Of a DNA stretch of 64,000 nucleotides, positions 40,723 to 48,687 are shown one piece after another (the stretch's first letter is position 1; each line of letters opens with the position of its first letter). The stretch comes from an uncultured Desulfobacterales bacterium (lineage in GTDB: Bacteria; Desulfobacterota; Desulfobacteria; Desulfobacterales; SpSt-501), in NCBI GenBank assembly GCA_938048455.1, contig CALIUY010000022.1:1-64000 (forward strand). The letters are read 5' to 3'. The notes beneath the pieces are model-generated. The model was given only the letters and a program-made list of their open reading frames with translations, was not told the DNA's origin and did not search any database. The translations under genes and the position numbers were made by a program.

Positions 40723-41307
40723 TCAAGAAGTCTCCTCCACACGATCCCAAGCCCTCCGCCAGTCGGCGTAGAATTCGAGAACCTCCCGCATACCCTCCAG
40801 GGGGACATCGTGCAGCACGGCATGGGTTTCCCGGTGGACCCGCCGTTCTTCGGCCAGGCGCTCCTCTTCGCTCGCTTCAAATCCCATCTGGAAACGGCTG
40901 AAACGAACGACGTGAATCAGCTCGTGCACCAGTATGTAGAGCAGAAAGGGAAGCAGCCGCAATCCCGGATGACGATCGAGCGTCTCCAGAATCGCCGGAT
41001 CCTGCAGACAGATTTTGTAGAAATCGTAGCCTGCCGAGCCGAGTTCGGTACTCCGGGGCCGACCGTGGTAGCGTATGATCTGCGCGAAGGGGCCGTCGAT
41101 TCGTTCGGAGGGCTCGAGATCCCCGAAGGTGCGCACATCGTAACGCGGTCGCTGCCAGCCGCTGGTGGTCATTTTGTAATGATTGCCGACAAGCTCTTCG
41201 GCCATCGCCACGGCCTGGGCGACCAAAGGCATCTGCTCGGGAGGGAAAAGGCGGAAGGCCGGGGAGGCGGACGGAGCAGCGCTCCGGGGCTCTCCTTCGG
41301 CCTTCAC
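40723..41307 (-). CDS. Putative zinc metalloprotein with HExxH motif
   Basis: The 194-residue soluble protein contains LVHELIHVVRF (H128-E129-L-I-H132), a gluzincin-type zinc motif, followed by an acidic helix (EASEEERLAEERRVHRETH, residues 144-162) that may give the third ligand. A conserved-looking YDVRTFGDLEPSERIDGPFAQIIRY block precedes it. I do not recognise the family; a peptidase fold is plausible but unproven. It overlaps the upstream PilZ-domain gene by 4 nt, so the two are translationally coupled. Confidence 0.75.
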   Translation of the reverse strand: MKAEGEPRSAAPSASPAFRLFPPEQMPLVAQAVAMAEELVGNHYKMTTSGWQRPRYDVRTFGDLEPSERIDGPFAQIIRYHGRPRSTELGSAGYDFYKICLQDPAILETLDRHPGLRLLPFLLYILVHELIHVVRFSRFQMGFEASEEERLAEERRVHRETHAVLHDVPLEGMREVLEFYADWRRAWDRVEETS

Positions 41308-41816
41308 GGCGTTTTCCCCTCCCGGCCGAGAAGCTCGCGGATCACCCGGTGCAGTCGTTCGATGGTTTCGGGGGAATTGCCGCAGAAACGCACGCCCATG
41401 CCGCGATGCAGCACCTGGCTTGGCGGGACCCCGGCGTTGTTCCAGGCGACCGCGGCTTTCAGCTCGAGAGGCTCGGCCCCCGGAATCTGCAGCTTCAATC
41501 GAAGTTCGCTCCCCGGCTCCGGGGGATCGGCAAAAAGAAGGAAAGCGCCGCCCATCCCGATATCCCGCAACCGTGTCTGCCGGCGCGCTTCCCCTTCGCG
41601 AAGCTCGATCTCGGCCGCCCAGGAGACGGCGATCCGGGTGTAGACCCGCTTTTCCGCGCCGGGCGGAAGAGAGGCTTTCCGCAATTCGTTCTCAAGAAGC
41701 TCTCCGCGCCCCTGGGCCCCGCGCGTTCCGTGAAGAAAACGGAACAAGAGGATCAGGGTGAAAATTGTCGCTCCGAGAACGACACCCAGACCGAACAGCA
41801 GCGGGAGGTTGGCCAT
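41304..41816 (-). CDS. Membrane-anchored PilZ-domain protein (c-di-GMP binding)
   Basis: The 170-residue protein has one N-terminal membrane helix (LLFGLGVVLGATIFTLILLFRF is its core, about residues 5-26) and a PilZ domain: RVYTR (RxxxR, about 57-61) and DIGMGGAFL, a D-x-G variant of the usual D/N-x-S-x-x-G. These residues bind c-di-GMP. An open frame extends upstream to 42029, but AAGGAC places the start at ATG 41816. It is co-transcribed with the HELIH gene. Confidence 0.8.
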   Translation of the reverse strand: MANLPLLFGLGVVLGATIFTLILLFRFLHGTRGAQGRGELLENELRKASLPPGAEKRVYTRIAVSWAAEIELREGEARRQTRLRDIGMGGAFLLFADPPEPGSELRLKLQIPGAEPLELKAAVAWNNAGVPPSQVLHRGMGVRFCGNSPETIERLHRVIRELLGREGKTP

Positions 41817-41948
41817 CGGGTCCTTTATAAGACAACCGGTCCGGAAATGCCAGGGCTCTTGAAAAAAAAGGTGGACAGCGCCCCGCCCGTTGCGGTAGAA
41901 GATCAGCCCATCGTTTTCTTTTCCCGGCGCAAGAGGGGGGGTGAGGAG

Positions 41949-42044
41949 TTGGGCAGCGTCATCAAGAAACGGCGCAAAAAAATGCGCAAGCACAAGCACA
42001 AAAAGCTTCTCGCCCGGACCCGGCACCAACGGCGGAGCAAATAA
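41949..42044 (+). CDS. COX24/AURKAIP1-like small basic protein
   Basis: A 31-residue, strongly basic peptide (MGSVIKKRRKKMRKHKHKK start) matches the short bacterial proteins annotated with the AURKAIP1/COX24 domain, which in mitochondria is a ribosomal subunit (mS38). It probably binds the ribosome. The start is TTG at 41949 with a GGGGGG run about eight bases before; an alternative ATG at 41847 would give 65 residues. It lies divergent from the PilZ gene. Confidence 0.7.
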   Translation: MGSVIKKRRKKMRKHKHKKLLARTRHQRRSK

Positions 42045-42065
42045 TTCTGTAACGAAGATCGCCCG

Positions 42066-42110
42066 AAAAAAAAGGCGGCCGTTTTCCTGAAGGAAACGGC
42101 CGCCTTTTGC
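42066..42110. terminator. Bidirectional terminator between the COX24-like gene and hflC
   Basis: AAAGGCGGCCGTTTTCCT pairs with AGGAAACGGCCGCCTTTT in a long hairpin with A-run on one side and T-run on the other, so it can stop transcription from both strands. Confidence 0.9.
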
Positions 42111-42128
42111 GTTTGCTCGAACGGCGGC

Positions 42129-43076
42129 TCACCGCGCGGGACGGCCGGTCTTGAATAACCGCAGCAGCTCCGACTGGGTCGAAAGGATCGCCGAGCTCTG
42201 CTTGTCCAGAGCTTCTTCGTAGAGTTCCAGAGTCTGAAGAAAGCTGTAGAATTCGGGATCCTGGCCGTAGGCGGCGGCGTAAATCCGCGTTGCCTCGCTG
42301 TCGGCCTTGCCCTTGATTTCCTCGGCGATGCGGTAGGCTTCCGAAGAGATGCGTTGCAGGTCGCGGTCTTTTTGTCCCAGAATCTTTTGCGCCTCCCCGC
42401 GGCCTTCGGAGCGGAATTTTTCGGCGATCTGCCGCCGCTCGGCGATCATGCGGTCATAGACCGATTTACGCACCTCCTCGACGTAGTTGATGCTTTTGAT
42501 CTTGACGTCCACCAGTTCGATGCCGAACTGGTTCAGCTTGGGCTGCGCCTCCTCGAGAATCCCCCGCGTGATCGCTTCGCGGCCGATGGTGATCTGAAAC
42601 ATGGACTGCGGCTTTTTTTCCTGGTCCTCGAGACCTTCCTCGGAGACGTCAAGCTCACGGTTGGAGCGGCGCACGGCCTCGATCAGGCGGTGGGAAGTGA
42701 TGAAGTTGCGCACCGCGGGGTCGATGATGTCGTTCAGTCGGCTGACGGCGTTGAAGCGGTTGTTGACCGTCTGGAAAAACTTGACCGGATCGACGATCCG
42801 CCACCGCGCGAAGGCGTCGACCCAGATGAACGTCTTGTCCAGCGTGGGGATCTGGCCCGGGTCCCCGTCCCAGTCCAGGATGTTCTTGTTGAAGACGTGG
42901 ACCTTCTGGATGAAAGGCAGCTTCACCTTGAGCCCCGGCTCGGTGATGGCCTCGCCCGTGATCCGTCCGAACTGGGTGATGACCACCTGCTCGGTTTCGG
43001 AAACCACGAAAAAGGCATCGTAGGCGACGACACCGATCAGAAGCACGATCACAATCAAAGAGGATTTCAGTTTCAT
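42129..43076 (-). CDS. hflC: HflC-type SPFH membrane protein
   Basis: The 315-residue protein has one N-terminal membrane helix (SSLIVIVLLIGVVAYDAFFVV) and the SPFH/band-7 domain (ETEQVVITQFGRITGEAITEPGL). With HflK it forms a large cage that regulates the FtsH protease. It overlaps hflK by 4 nt. Confidence 0.95.
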   Translation of the reverse strand: MKLKSSLIVIVLLIGVVAYDAFFVVSETEQVVITQFGRITGEAITEPGLKVKLPFIQKVHVFNKNILDWDGDPGQIPTLDKTFIWVDAFARWRIVDPVKFFQTVNNRFNAVSRLNDIIDPAVRNFITSHRLIEAVRRSNRELDVSEEGLEDQEKKPQSMFQITIGREAITRGILEEAQPKLNQFGIELVDVKIKSINYVEEVRKSVYDRMIAERRQIAEKFRSEGRGEAQKILGQKDRDLQRISSEAYRIAEEIKGKADSEATRIYAAAYGQDPEFYSFLQTLELYEEALDKQSSAILSTQSELLRLFKTGRPAR

Positions 43077-44110
43077 TTTTCCTTCCCCGGCAGGGTGGAC
43101 GGCATCAGGTTGAGCAGCGGAAGCGCGCTTTTCTGGTCGGGATCGACGATGTAGATCGGCCCCATCTTCTGCAGGACGCTGCTCATCTTCTCAAGGTAAA
43201 GGCGGCGCTCGGTCACCTCCTTCGCCTTGCGGTACTCCTCGTAGACCTGGCGGAAACGGGCGACGTCGCCCTGGGCCCGGTTCACGCGGTTCAGGGCGTA
43301 TCCTTCGGCCTCCCGGATCGTGCGCTCGGCGGCGCCGCGCGCCGCCGGGATCGCCTTGTTGTATTCCTCGTTCGCCTGGTAGATCATTTGCTCCTTTTCT
43401 TGGGTCGCCTGGTTCACCTCGTTGAAGGAGGGTTGCACCGGAAGGGGCACGTTGGTCCGCTTGAGCTCAACGGTGACGATGTGGATGCCGGTTTCGGCCT
43501 GGTCGAGTTCGCGTTGGAGCAGATCCCGGGCCTCGTTGGCGATTTCGGCGCGCTTGCTGATCACCTCGTTGATGCTGCGGTCGCCGACGACGAGGCGCAT
43601 GACCGCCTCGGACATGTCGGTCAGCAGCCGCCGGACGTTGGCGACCTTGAAGAGGTAGTTGTAAGGATCCTTCACGCGGAACTGGACGATCCAGGGGACG
43701 AGGGCGACGTTCAGATCCCCCGTCAGCATGAGGCTCACGTTCGCCGGCTCCACCCCCGGCCGCGTGCGCGTCCGGAACGTCTCTTCCCCGGTGCCGCCGC
43801 CGAACTCCTCGGTCTGCACCCGTTTGACATTGACCTTGGTGACCGTGTCGATTCCGAAGGGGAGTTTGAAGTTCAGGCCCGGCTGGGTCGTTTCGATGTA
43901 GCGGCCGAAGCGTTGCACGATCCCCACCTCGTCCTGGTTGATCGTGTAGAACGAGGAAAACACGATCCAGGCGAGAACAAGCAGACCGATCGCCATCGGC
44001 CCGCCGGGGAGGCGGAACTTCTTCAACTGGCTGAGCGCCTGGCTCATCTGCGGCGGAACGCCGCGCGGGCCCTGCTGCTGCTGCTTGAGTTTCTCCCAGT
44101 CCCAACTCAT
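43073..44110 (-). CDS. hflK: HflK-type SPFH membrane protein
   Basis: The 345-residue protein has a short Gln/Gly/Pro cytoplasmic N-terminus (KLKQQQQGPRGVPPQ), one membrane helix at about residues 38-58, and an SPFH domain (NQDEVGIVQRFGRYIETTQPGL). The partner HflC follows, overlapping by 4 nt. Together they form the HflKC cage around FtsH in the inner membrane. Confidence 0.95.
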   Translation of the reverse strand: MSWDWEKLKQQQQGPRGVPPQMSQALSQLKKFRLPGGPMAIGLLVLAWIVFSSFYTINQDEVGIVQRFGRYIETTQPGLNFKLPFGIDTVTKVNVKRVQTEEFGGGTGEETFRTRTRPGVEPANVSLMLTGDLNVALVPWIVQFRVKDPYNYLFKVANVRRLLTDMSEAVMRLVVGDRSINEVISKRAEIANEARDLLQRELDQAETGIHIVTVELKRTNVPLPVQPSFNEVNQATQEKEQMIYQANEEYNKAIPAARGAAERTIREAEGYALNRVNRAQGDVARFRQVYEEYRKAKEVTERRLYLEKMSSVLQKMGPIYIVDPDQKSALPLLNLMPSTLPGKEK

Positions 44111-44198
44111 GTGCTGTGTCCTTTATCTGAGGGAAAGCCGAAACAACGGCGGGCGATGCGCAGGGGACGATCGTGACAGCGATGATCGATTTCCTTCT

Positions 44199-44227
44199 CT
44201 GATAGAGGAGCAGGCGTGCCAAGTCAA
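44199..44227 (-). promoter_or_regulatory. Predicted promoter of hflKC
   Basis: On the minus strand, TTGACT (44222-44227) and TATCAG (44199-44204) are spaced by 17 bp, about 89 bp upstream of hflK. Confidence 0.6.
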
Positions 44228-44294
44228 GAGAAATCGGCCGGGGCCGGGGACGGAGGATTGACGGATCGTGAGCCTCCCGCCATAATCGGCGCCG

Positions 44295-44618
44295 ATGAAC
44301 CGAGGCGAACGCCCTCCGCGCCGGGCGCAGGCGCTGGGAGAAATCCTTCCCGGCCTGATGCGCACGCTCCGGCCCTCCGGGGAAGAGGAGACCGTGCGCC
44401 TTTTCCGGGTGTGGGAGGATCTGGTCGGGACGGAAACCGCACGCCATGCCCGTCCGGCGGCCTTTCGCGGGGCCAGCCTGGTCGTGCACGTCGAGAGTTC
44501 CCCTTGGCTTCATCACCTGCACTTGCAGCGCGCCGAGCTCATCGGGGCGATCAACCGCCGGCTCGGGAAAACGGTCATCCGCGAAATCATCCTGAGGATC
44601 GGGCCGCTGGGAGCATGA
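44295..44618 (+). CDS. DciA/DUF721-family protein
   Basis: The 107-residue protein matches DUF721/DciA: RVWEDLVGTETARHARPAAFRGASLVVHVESSPWLHHL is the KH-like core region of the family. DciA is the ancestral loader of the DnaB replicative helicase. Its ribosome site is weak. It overlaps the next gene by ATGA. Confidence 0.85.
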   Translation: MNRGERPPRRAQALGEILPGLMRTLRPSGEEETVRLFRVWEDLVGTETARHARPAAFRGASLVVHVESSPWLHHLHLQRAELIGAINRRLGKTVIREIILRIGPLGA

Positions 44619-45388
44619 CCGAGGCGGAGGGCGAGCTTTTCTGCGGAGGCAGGCTGAGGATCCGTCAGCCCCGCTGCGGCTACCGCTTCTCCATCGACGC
44701 CGTGCTTTTGGCCGGCTTCCTGCGGCCGAGACCGGGTCGGCGCATCGCCGATCTGGGGACCGGCTGCGGCATCATCGCCCTGTTGCTCGCCGCCCGCTGC
44801 CCGAAAACCCGCATCGTCGCCGTCGAACTCCAGGAGGAGCTCGCGGAGCTGGCGCGCGAGAATGTAAGAAGAAACGGCCTTTCCACGGTCATCGAGGTGG
44901 TCGGCGGCGATCTGCGCCGCCTGAGCCGTCGGGACCTGGGGGGCCGCTTCGACGCGGTCGTCAGCAACCCGCCGTTCCGCGCTGCGGGCAGGGGCCGGGT
45001 CTGCCGGAACGACGGCCGGGCCGTCGCCCGGCACGAGATCACCCTCGCCCTCGACGATCTTCTGCAGGCGGCGCGCCGGTTGCTCGATCCCGGAGGAAGG
45101 CTTGCGCTCATCTACGACGCCGGACGCGCCGCGGATCTGCTCTGCGGAATGCGCGCTCACGGTCTCGAGCCGAAGCGGCTTCGTTTCGTTCACGGCACCG
45201 CGCGCCATCCGGCGCGTATGCTGCTGGTCGAGGCCCGGCGGGGCGGGCGCCCGGGAGTGCTCGTGGAACCGCCCCTTCTTCTCTTCGACGCCCAAGGCGG
45301 ATGTACCGCCGAGGCGCAAGCCTGCTTCGAGCTCGACCCGGAACCCCGCTCGGATCCGGCCGTTGACTTTGAAGCCGGAAATCGATAA
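44615..45388 (+). CDS. TrmN6-type tRNA adenine methyltransferase
   Basis: The 257-residue protein has the SAM-binding ADLGTGCGIIALLLA (residues about 45-59) and the NPPF motif (VVSNPPFRA) of N6-adenine methyltransferases, with the RIRQPRCGYRFSIDAVLLAGF start typical of TrmN6/YfiC, which methylates A37 of tRNA-Val in E. coli. It overlaps the DciA-like gene by 4 nt. The promoter for tRNA-Ser lies at its 3' end. Confidence 0.88.
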   Translation: MTEAEGELFCGGRLRIRQPRCGYRFSIDAVLLAGFLRPRPGRRIADLGTGCGIIALLLAARCPKTRIVAVELQEELAELARENVRRNGLSTVIEVVGGDLRRLSRRDLGGRFDAVVSNPPFRAAGRGRVCRNDGRAVARHEITLALDDLLQAARRLLDPGGRLALIYDAGRAADLLCGMRAHGLEPKRLRFVHGTARHPARMLLVEARRGGRPGVLVEPPLLLFDAQGGCTAEAQACFELDPEPRSDPAVDFEAGNR

Positions 45389-45391
45389 CTT
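45363..45391 (+). promoter_or_regulatory. Predicted promoter of the tRNA-Ser/dnaX region
   Basis: TTGACT at 45363-45368 and TAACTT at 45386-45391, 17 bp apart, lie at the end of the methyltransferase gene and about 33 bp before the tRNA. Confidence 0.6.
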
Positions 45392-45423
45392 CACGAAATT
45401 ATCGTAATCTGCGCCGGCAGCGG

Positions 45424-45517
<94 letters not shown>

Positions 45518-45530
45518 CATCGGCCGGCGG

Positions 45531-45566
45531 CCTGCCCCGGCGAGCGGCGGCGGGGCAGGGGATTTT
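45531..45566 (+). terminator. Hairpin between the two tRNA-Ser genes
   Basis: CCTGCCCCG and CGGGGCAGG form a 9-bp stem with an 11-base loop, followed by GGA and four T. It may terminate or attenuate after the first tRNA, or act in processing. Confidence 0.45.
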
Positions 45567-45584
45567 CAAGGACGATCCGTTTGC

Positions 45585-45678
45585 GGAGAGATGTCCGAGC
45601 TGGCCGAAGGAACACGACTGGAAATCGTGTGTGCCGCTTAAAACGGCACCGTGGGTTCGAATCCCACTCTCTCCGCCA
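45585..45678 (+). tRNA. tRNA-Ser (anticodon GGA)
   Basis: A class II tRNA with acceptor GGAGAGA/TCTCTCC, anticodon stem CACGA/TCGTG with loop CTGGAAA (anticodon GGA, reading UCC/UCU). The variable and T arms are nearly identical to the preceding tRNA-Ser. CCA is encoded. Confidence 0.96.
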
Positions 45679-45721
45679 CTTCCCGCTTCGCCCTCCCGGA
45701 GCGAACCCGCTGTAGAGTTCG

Positions 45722-47350
45722 ATGTCGTACCTGGTTTTCGCACGCAAGTACCGGCCCCGGAGCTTTGCGGACGTGACGGCTCAGGGCCATGTGACGCAAA
45801 CGCTGCGCAACGCCCTTTCTTCGGGACGCCTGGCGCACGCCATTCTCTTCGCCGGCCCCCGCGGCACCGGCAAGACCACCATCGCCCGCATCCTCGCCCG
45901 CGCCGTGAATTGCGAACGCGGCCCGGCGCCCGATCCCTGTAACCGCTGTCGATCCTGTCTGGATTTGCTCGCCGGCCGGGGCACCGACGTCTACGAAATC
46001 GACGGCGCCTCGAACAACAACGTCGAGCAGATCCGCGAGCTGCGCGAAAACCTTAAGTATCTTCCGGTGCACAGCCGCTACAAGATCTACATCATCGACG
46101 AGGTGCACATGTTGAGCGCCTCGGCCTTCAACGCCCTGTTGAAGACGCTCGAGGAGCCGCCCGCCCATGTCCTGTTCTTCTTTGCCACGACCGAAGCCCA
46201 CAAAATCCCGGCGACGATTCTCTCCCGCTGCCAGCGGTTCGACCTGCGGCGGATTCCGATCGCCTTGCTGGTCGAGCGCCTCGACGCGGTGTGCCGTGCC
46301 GAAGGGGTGGAGATCGATCCTCAGGGACTGGAGGCGATCGCCCGTGAGGCCGACGGCAGCCTGCGCGACGCCCTGAGCCTGCTCGACCAGGTCCTCGCCG
46401 GCGGGGAATCGGCACTTCCAGCCGAGCAGGTGCTCGAAACCCTGGGTCTCGTCGACCGCCGGCGGATCCACGAGTTGCTCTCCGCCTGCCTCGAGGGCGA
46501 TGCCCCCCGCTTTCTCTCCGTCCTCGAGGACCTGCACGAGCGGGGGCACGACCTGAAAAAGCTTTACGCCGAGATGCTCGGGACTCTGCGGGATCTCTGG
46601 GTGCTGCGCAGCAGCCGGCAGGGAGCCCGCCTCGTCGATTGCCCCGACTCGGAGGTCAAGGCGCTCGAGGCGCTCGCGGCCCGATTTCCGGAACCTACGG
46701 TGGAAAACGCGCTCGAGACCTTCTTTCGCGAGGAGCCCTCGGTGCGTCTTTCCTCCCAGCCGCGACTCGCCGTGGAAATGGTCTTTTTCCGCTGGCTGCG
46801 CAGCCGCGACTGGCTTTCGATCGACGGATTGATCCACCAGCTTGAGCGGCTGCGGGCTTCCCTGGAGGGGCAGGGGGGGGCGCCGGCGGATCCTTCCGCC
46901 GGCGATCCGCCGGCCGCGGCGATCGGCTGCCGGCAGGCGGAGCCTGCCGCCGCCCAAACGGCAGCGGGGTTGGAGGCTTGGCCGGAGGTGGTCCGCCGGG
47001 TGGCCGGGGAACTTCCCAGTCTTGGCGCCGCGCTGAAACGCGCACGGCTGGTTTCCGCCACCGCCGAGCGGATCGACATCGACCCGGGCGGGAACGATTT
47101 TCTGCGGCAGAGCCTGTCGCGCGACAAGCCGCTCGCCGTGCTGCGACGCATCTGTGCCGAGGTTTTCGGCGGGGTTCCCGAAATCCGGCTTGTCGGGAAA
47201 TCGCCGGCGCCGGAGGATCCGGCCCGCCCCCGAGCCGATCGACGCGCCAGGGTCCAGGAAACCATGAACCATCCGCTGATCGCCGAGGCGATGGAGCTCT
47301 TCAACGGTCGGCTGATCGATGTGGCCGTGAAACCCGAGGAGGATGCATGA
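45722..47350 (+). CDS. dnaX: DNA polymerase III subunits gamma/tau
   Basis: The 542-residue protein has the clamp-loader P-loop GPRGTGKTT (residues 45-53), the zinc module with cysteines (NCERGP...CNRCRSC), the IIDEVHMLS Walker B and the SRC motif (ILSRCQRF). It forms the clamp loader. The C-terminal domain after about residue 370 is Ala/Gly/Pro-rich and then tau-like. No slippage site for gamma was identified. It is followed by ebfC and recR, the classic order. Confidence 0.97.
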   Translation: MSYLVFARKYRPRSFADVTAQGHVTQTLRNALSSGRLAHAILFAGPRGTGKTTIARILARAVNCERGPAPDPCNRCRSCLDLLAGRGTDVYEIDGASNNNVEQIRELRENLKYLPVHSRYKIYIIDEVHMLSASAFNALLKTLEEPPAHVLFFFATTEAHKIPATILSRCQRFDLRRIPIALLVERLDAVCRAEGVEIDPQGLEAIAREADGSLRDALSLLDQVLAGGESALPAEQVLETLGLVDRRRIHELLSACLEGDAPRFLSVLEDLHERGHDLKKLYAEMLGTLRDLWVLRSSRQGARLVDCPDSEVKALEALAARFPEPTVENALETFFREEPSVRLSSQPRLAVEMVFFRWLRSRDWLSIDGLIHQLERLRASLEGQGGAPADPSAGDPPAAAIGCRQAEPAAAQTAAGLEAWPEVVRRVAGELPSLGAALKRARLVSATAERIDIDPGGNDFLRQSLSRDKPLAVLRRICAEVFGGVPEIRLVGKSPAPEDPARPRADRRARVQETMNHPLIAEAMELFNGRLIDVAVKPEEDA

Positions 47351-47658
47351 AATCGATGGGCAACATGCTCCGTGAAGCACAGAAACTGCAGGCCCGCATG
47401 ATGAAACTGCAGGAAGAACTGGCCTCCCGAACCGTCGAGGCCTCCTCCGGGGGCGGCATGGTCCGGGTCGTCGCCAACGGCCGGCAGGAGATCATCTCGC
47501 TTGCCATCGAACCCGAGGTCGTCGATCCGAAGGATGTGGAGCTGCTGCAGGACCTCGTGCTGGCCGCCGTGAACGACGCTCTCGGCCGTTCGCGGGAGAT
47601 GGTGGCGGCGGAAATGGGCAAGCTGACCGGCGGTCTGACCCTGCCGGCGGGGATGTGA
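47347..47658 (+). CDS. ebfC: YbaB/EbfC nucleoid-associated protein
   Basis: The 103-residue protein begins MKSMGNMLREAQKLQARMMKLQEELASRTVE in style (helix) and has the family core GGGMVRVVANGRQEI and VDPKDVELLQDLVLAAVNDAL. It binds DNA as a dimer. Its start overlaps the dnaX stop and its stop overlaps a possible recR start. Confidence 0.96.
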   Translation: MKSMGNMLREAQKLQARMMKLQEELASRTVEASSGGGMVRVVANGRQEIISLAIEPEVVDPKDVELLQDLVLAAVNDALGRSREMVAAEMGKLTGGLTLPAGM

Positions 47659-47660
47659 CC

Positions 47661-48263
47661 ATGGATCCGCACCCGGCGCCGCTTCGGCGGCTGATCTCGC
47701 TGCTCACGCGCCTTCCCGGGGTGGGGGAAAAGACGGCCGAGCGGCTGGCGCAATATGTGCTCACCGCCCCGGAAGGCTGGGTCGAGGAACTCGCGCACGG
47801 CCTGCTCGAAGCCCGTCGCGGCGTTCGGCTCTGCAGCCGCTGCTTTGCGCTGAGCGCCGCCGAGCTCTGCACGATCTGCACCGACCCCGCACGCGACGCC
47901 TCGATCCTGTGCGTGGTCGAGCAGCCCGCGGACCTCGCCGTCCTGGAACGATCGGGGGCGTTTCGCGGGCTCTATCACGTGCTGCTCGGGGCGATCTCCC
48001 CTCTGAGCGGTGTGGGCCCGGAAAACCTGCGCATCGCCGAGCTGCTCGCCCGGGTCGCTGCGGGCGGGGTGCGGGAGGTGGTGATCGCCACATCGACCGG
48101 TGTCGAGGGAGAGGCCACGGCGGCCTACCTGGCCGCCCGGCTGGCCTCGTTTCCCGTCACCGTGACCCGCATCGCCTCCGGGGTGCCCGTGGGGGGAGAC
48201 CTCAAGTACGTGGACCCGGTGACGCTCAAGAAGGCCCTGGAGGCGCGCCATGCTCTGGGATGA
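47661..48263 (+). CDS. recR: Recombination protein RecR
   Basis: The 200-residue protein has the helix-hairpin-helix LTRLPGVGEKTAERLA, a zinc finger (CSRCF...CTIC) and a Toprim domain (ILCVVEQPADL, then GVGPENLRI). It acts with RecO/RecF in gap repair. ATG 47661 follows GGCGGGG; a GTG at 47655 overlapping ebfC would add two residues. It overlaps the following gene by 14 nt. Confidence 0.97.
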   Translation: MDPHPAPLRRLISLLTRLPGVGEKTAERLAQYVLTAPEGWVEELAHGLLEARRGVRLCSRCFALSAAELCTICTDPARDASILCVVEQPADLAVLERSGAFRGLYHVLLGAISPLSGVGPENLRIAELLARVAAGGVREVVIATSTGVEGEATAAYLAARLASFPVTVTRIASGVPVGGDLKYVDPVTLKKALEARHALG

Positions 48264-48687
48264 GGAAGCCCCGGATCTGTTCGTCTGTCGGCGCTGCGGC
48301 GACTGCTGCAGGGGGTACGGCGGCACCGTCGTGGACGAACGGGACATCGCCGCCATCGCCCGCTTTCTGAAACAGGACCCCGAGGAGGTGAGGGCGGCCT
48401 ACTGCCTGTCGGCGGGAAAGCGCTTCCTGCTCGGCCAGCGCGAGGACGGCTATTGCGTCTTTTGGGACGGGCTCTGCCGCATCCACCCCGTCAAGCCGCG
48501 CATGTGCCGCCGCTGGCCGTTCCTGGAAAGCCTGCTGCGGGATCCGGATAACTGGCGGGTCATGGCTTCGGTCTGCCCGGGGATTCGGGCCGAGGCCCCC
48601 CCGGCGCGCGTCCTGGGATTCACCGCGGAACGCCTTCGGGCCGAAAACGAGCGCGCCGCCGACGGAAATCCCCGCCTCGATCCATGA
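48250..48687 (+). CDS. YkgJ-type cysteine-cluster (putative zinc/iron chelating) protein
   Basis: The 145-residue protein has the N-terminal CRRCGDCCRGYGG and later YCVFWDGLCRIHPVKPRMCRRWPF, the CxxCxxCC-C...C pattern of the YkgJ family, which binds zinc or an iron-sulfur cluster. Function is unknown. It overlaps recR at its 5' end and the kinase gene at its 3' end, so it is in one translationally coupled run. Confidence 0.87.
   Translation: MLWDEEAPDLFVCRRCGDCCRGYGGTVVDERDIAAIARFLKQDPEEVRAAYCLSAGKRFLLGQREDGYCVFWDGLCRIHPVKPRMCRRWPFLESLLRDPDNWRVMASVCPGIRAEAPPARVLGFTAERLRAENERAADGNPRLDP

Noticed and set aside
44222..44240. TTGGCACGCCTGC near the hflK promoter as a sigma-54 site
   Set aside because: The -24 half is present on the minus strand, but no GC follows at the required 10-bp distance; the sigma-70 pair fits better.
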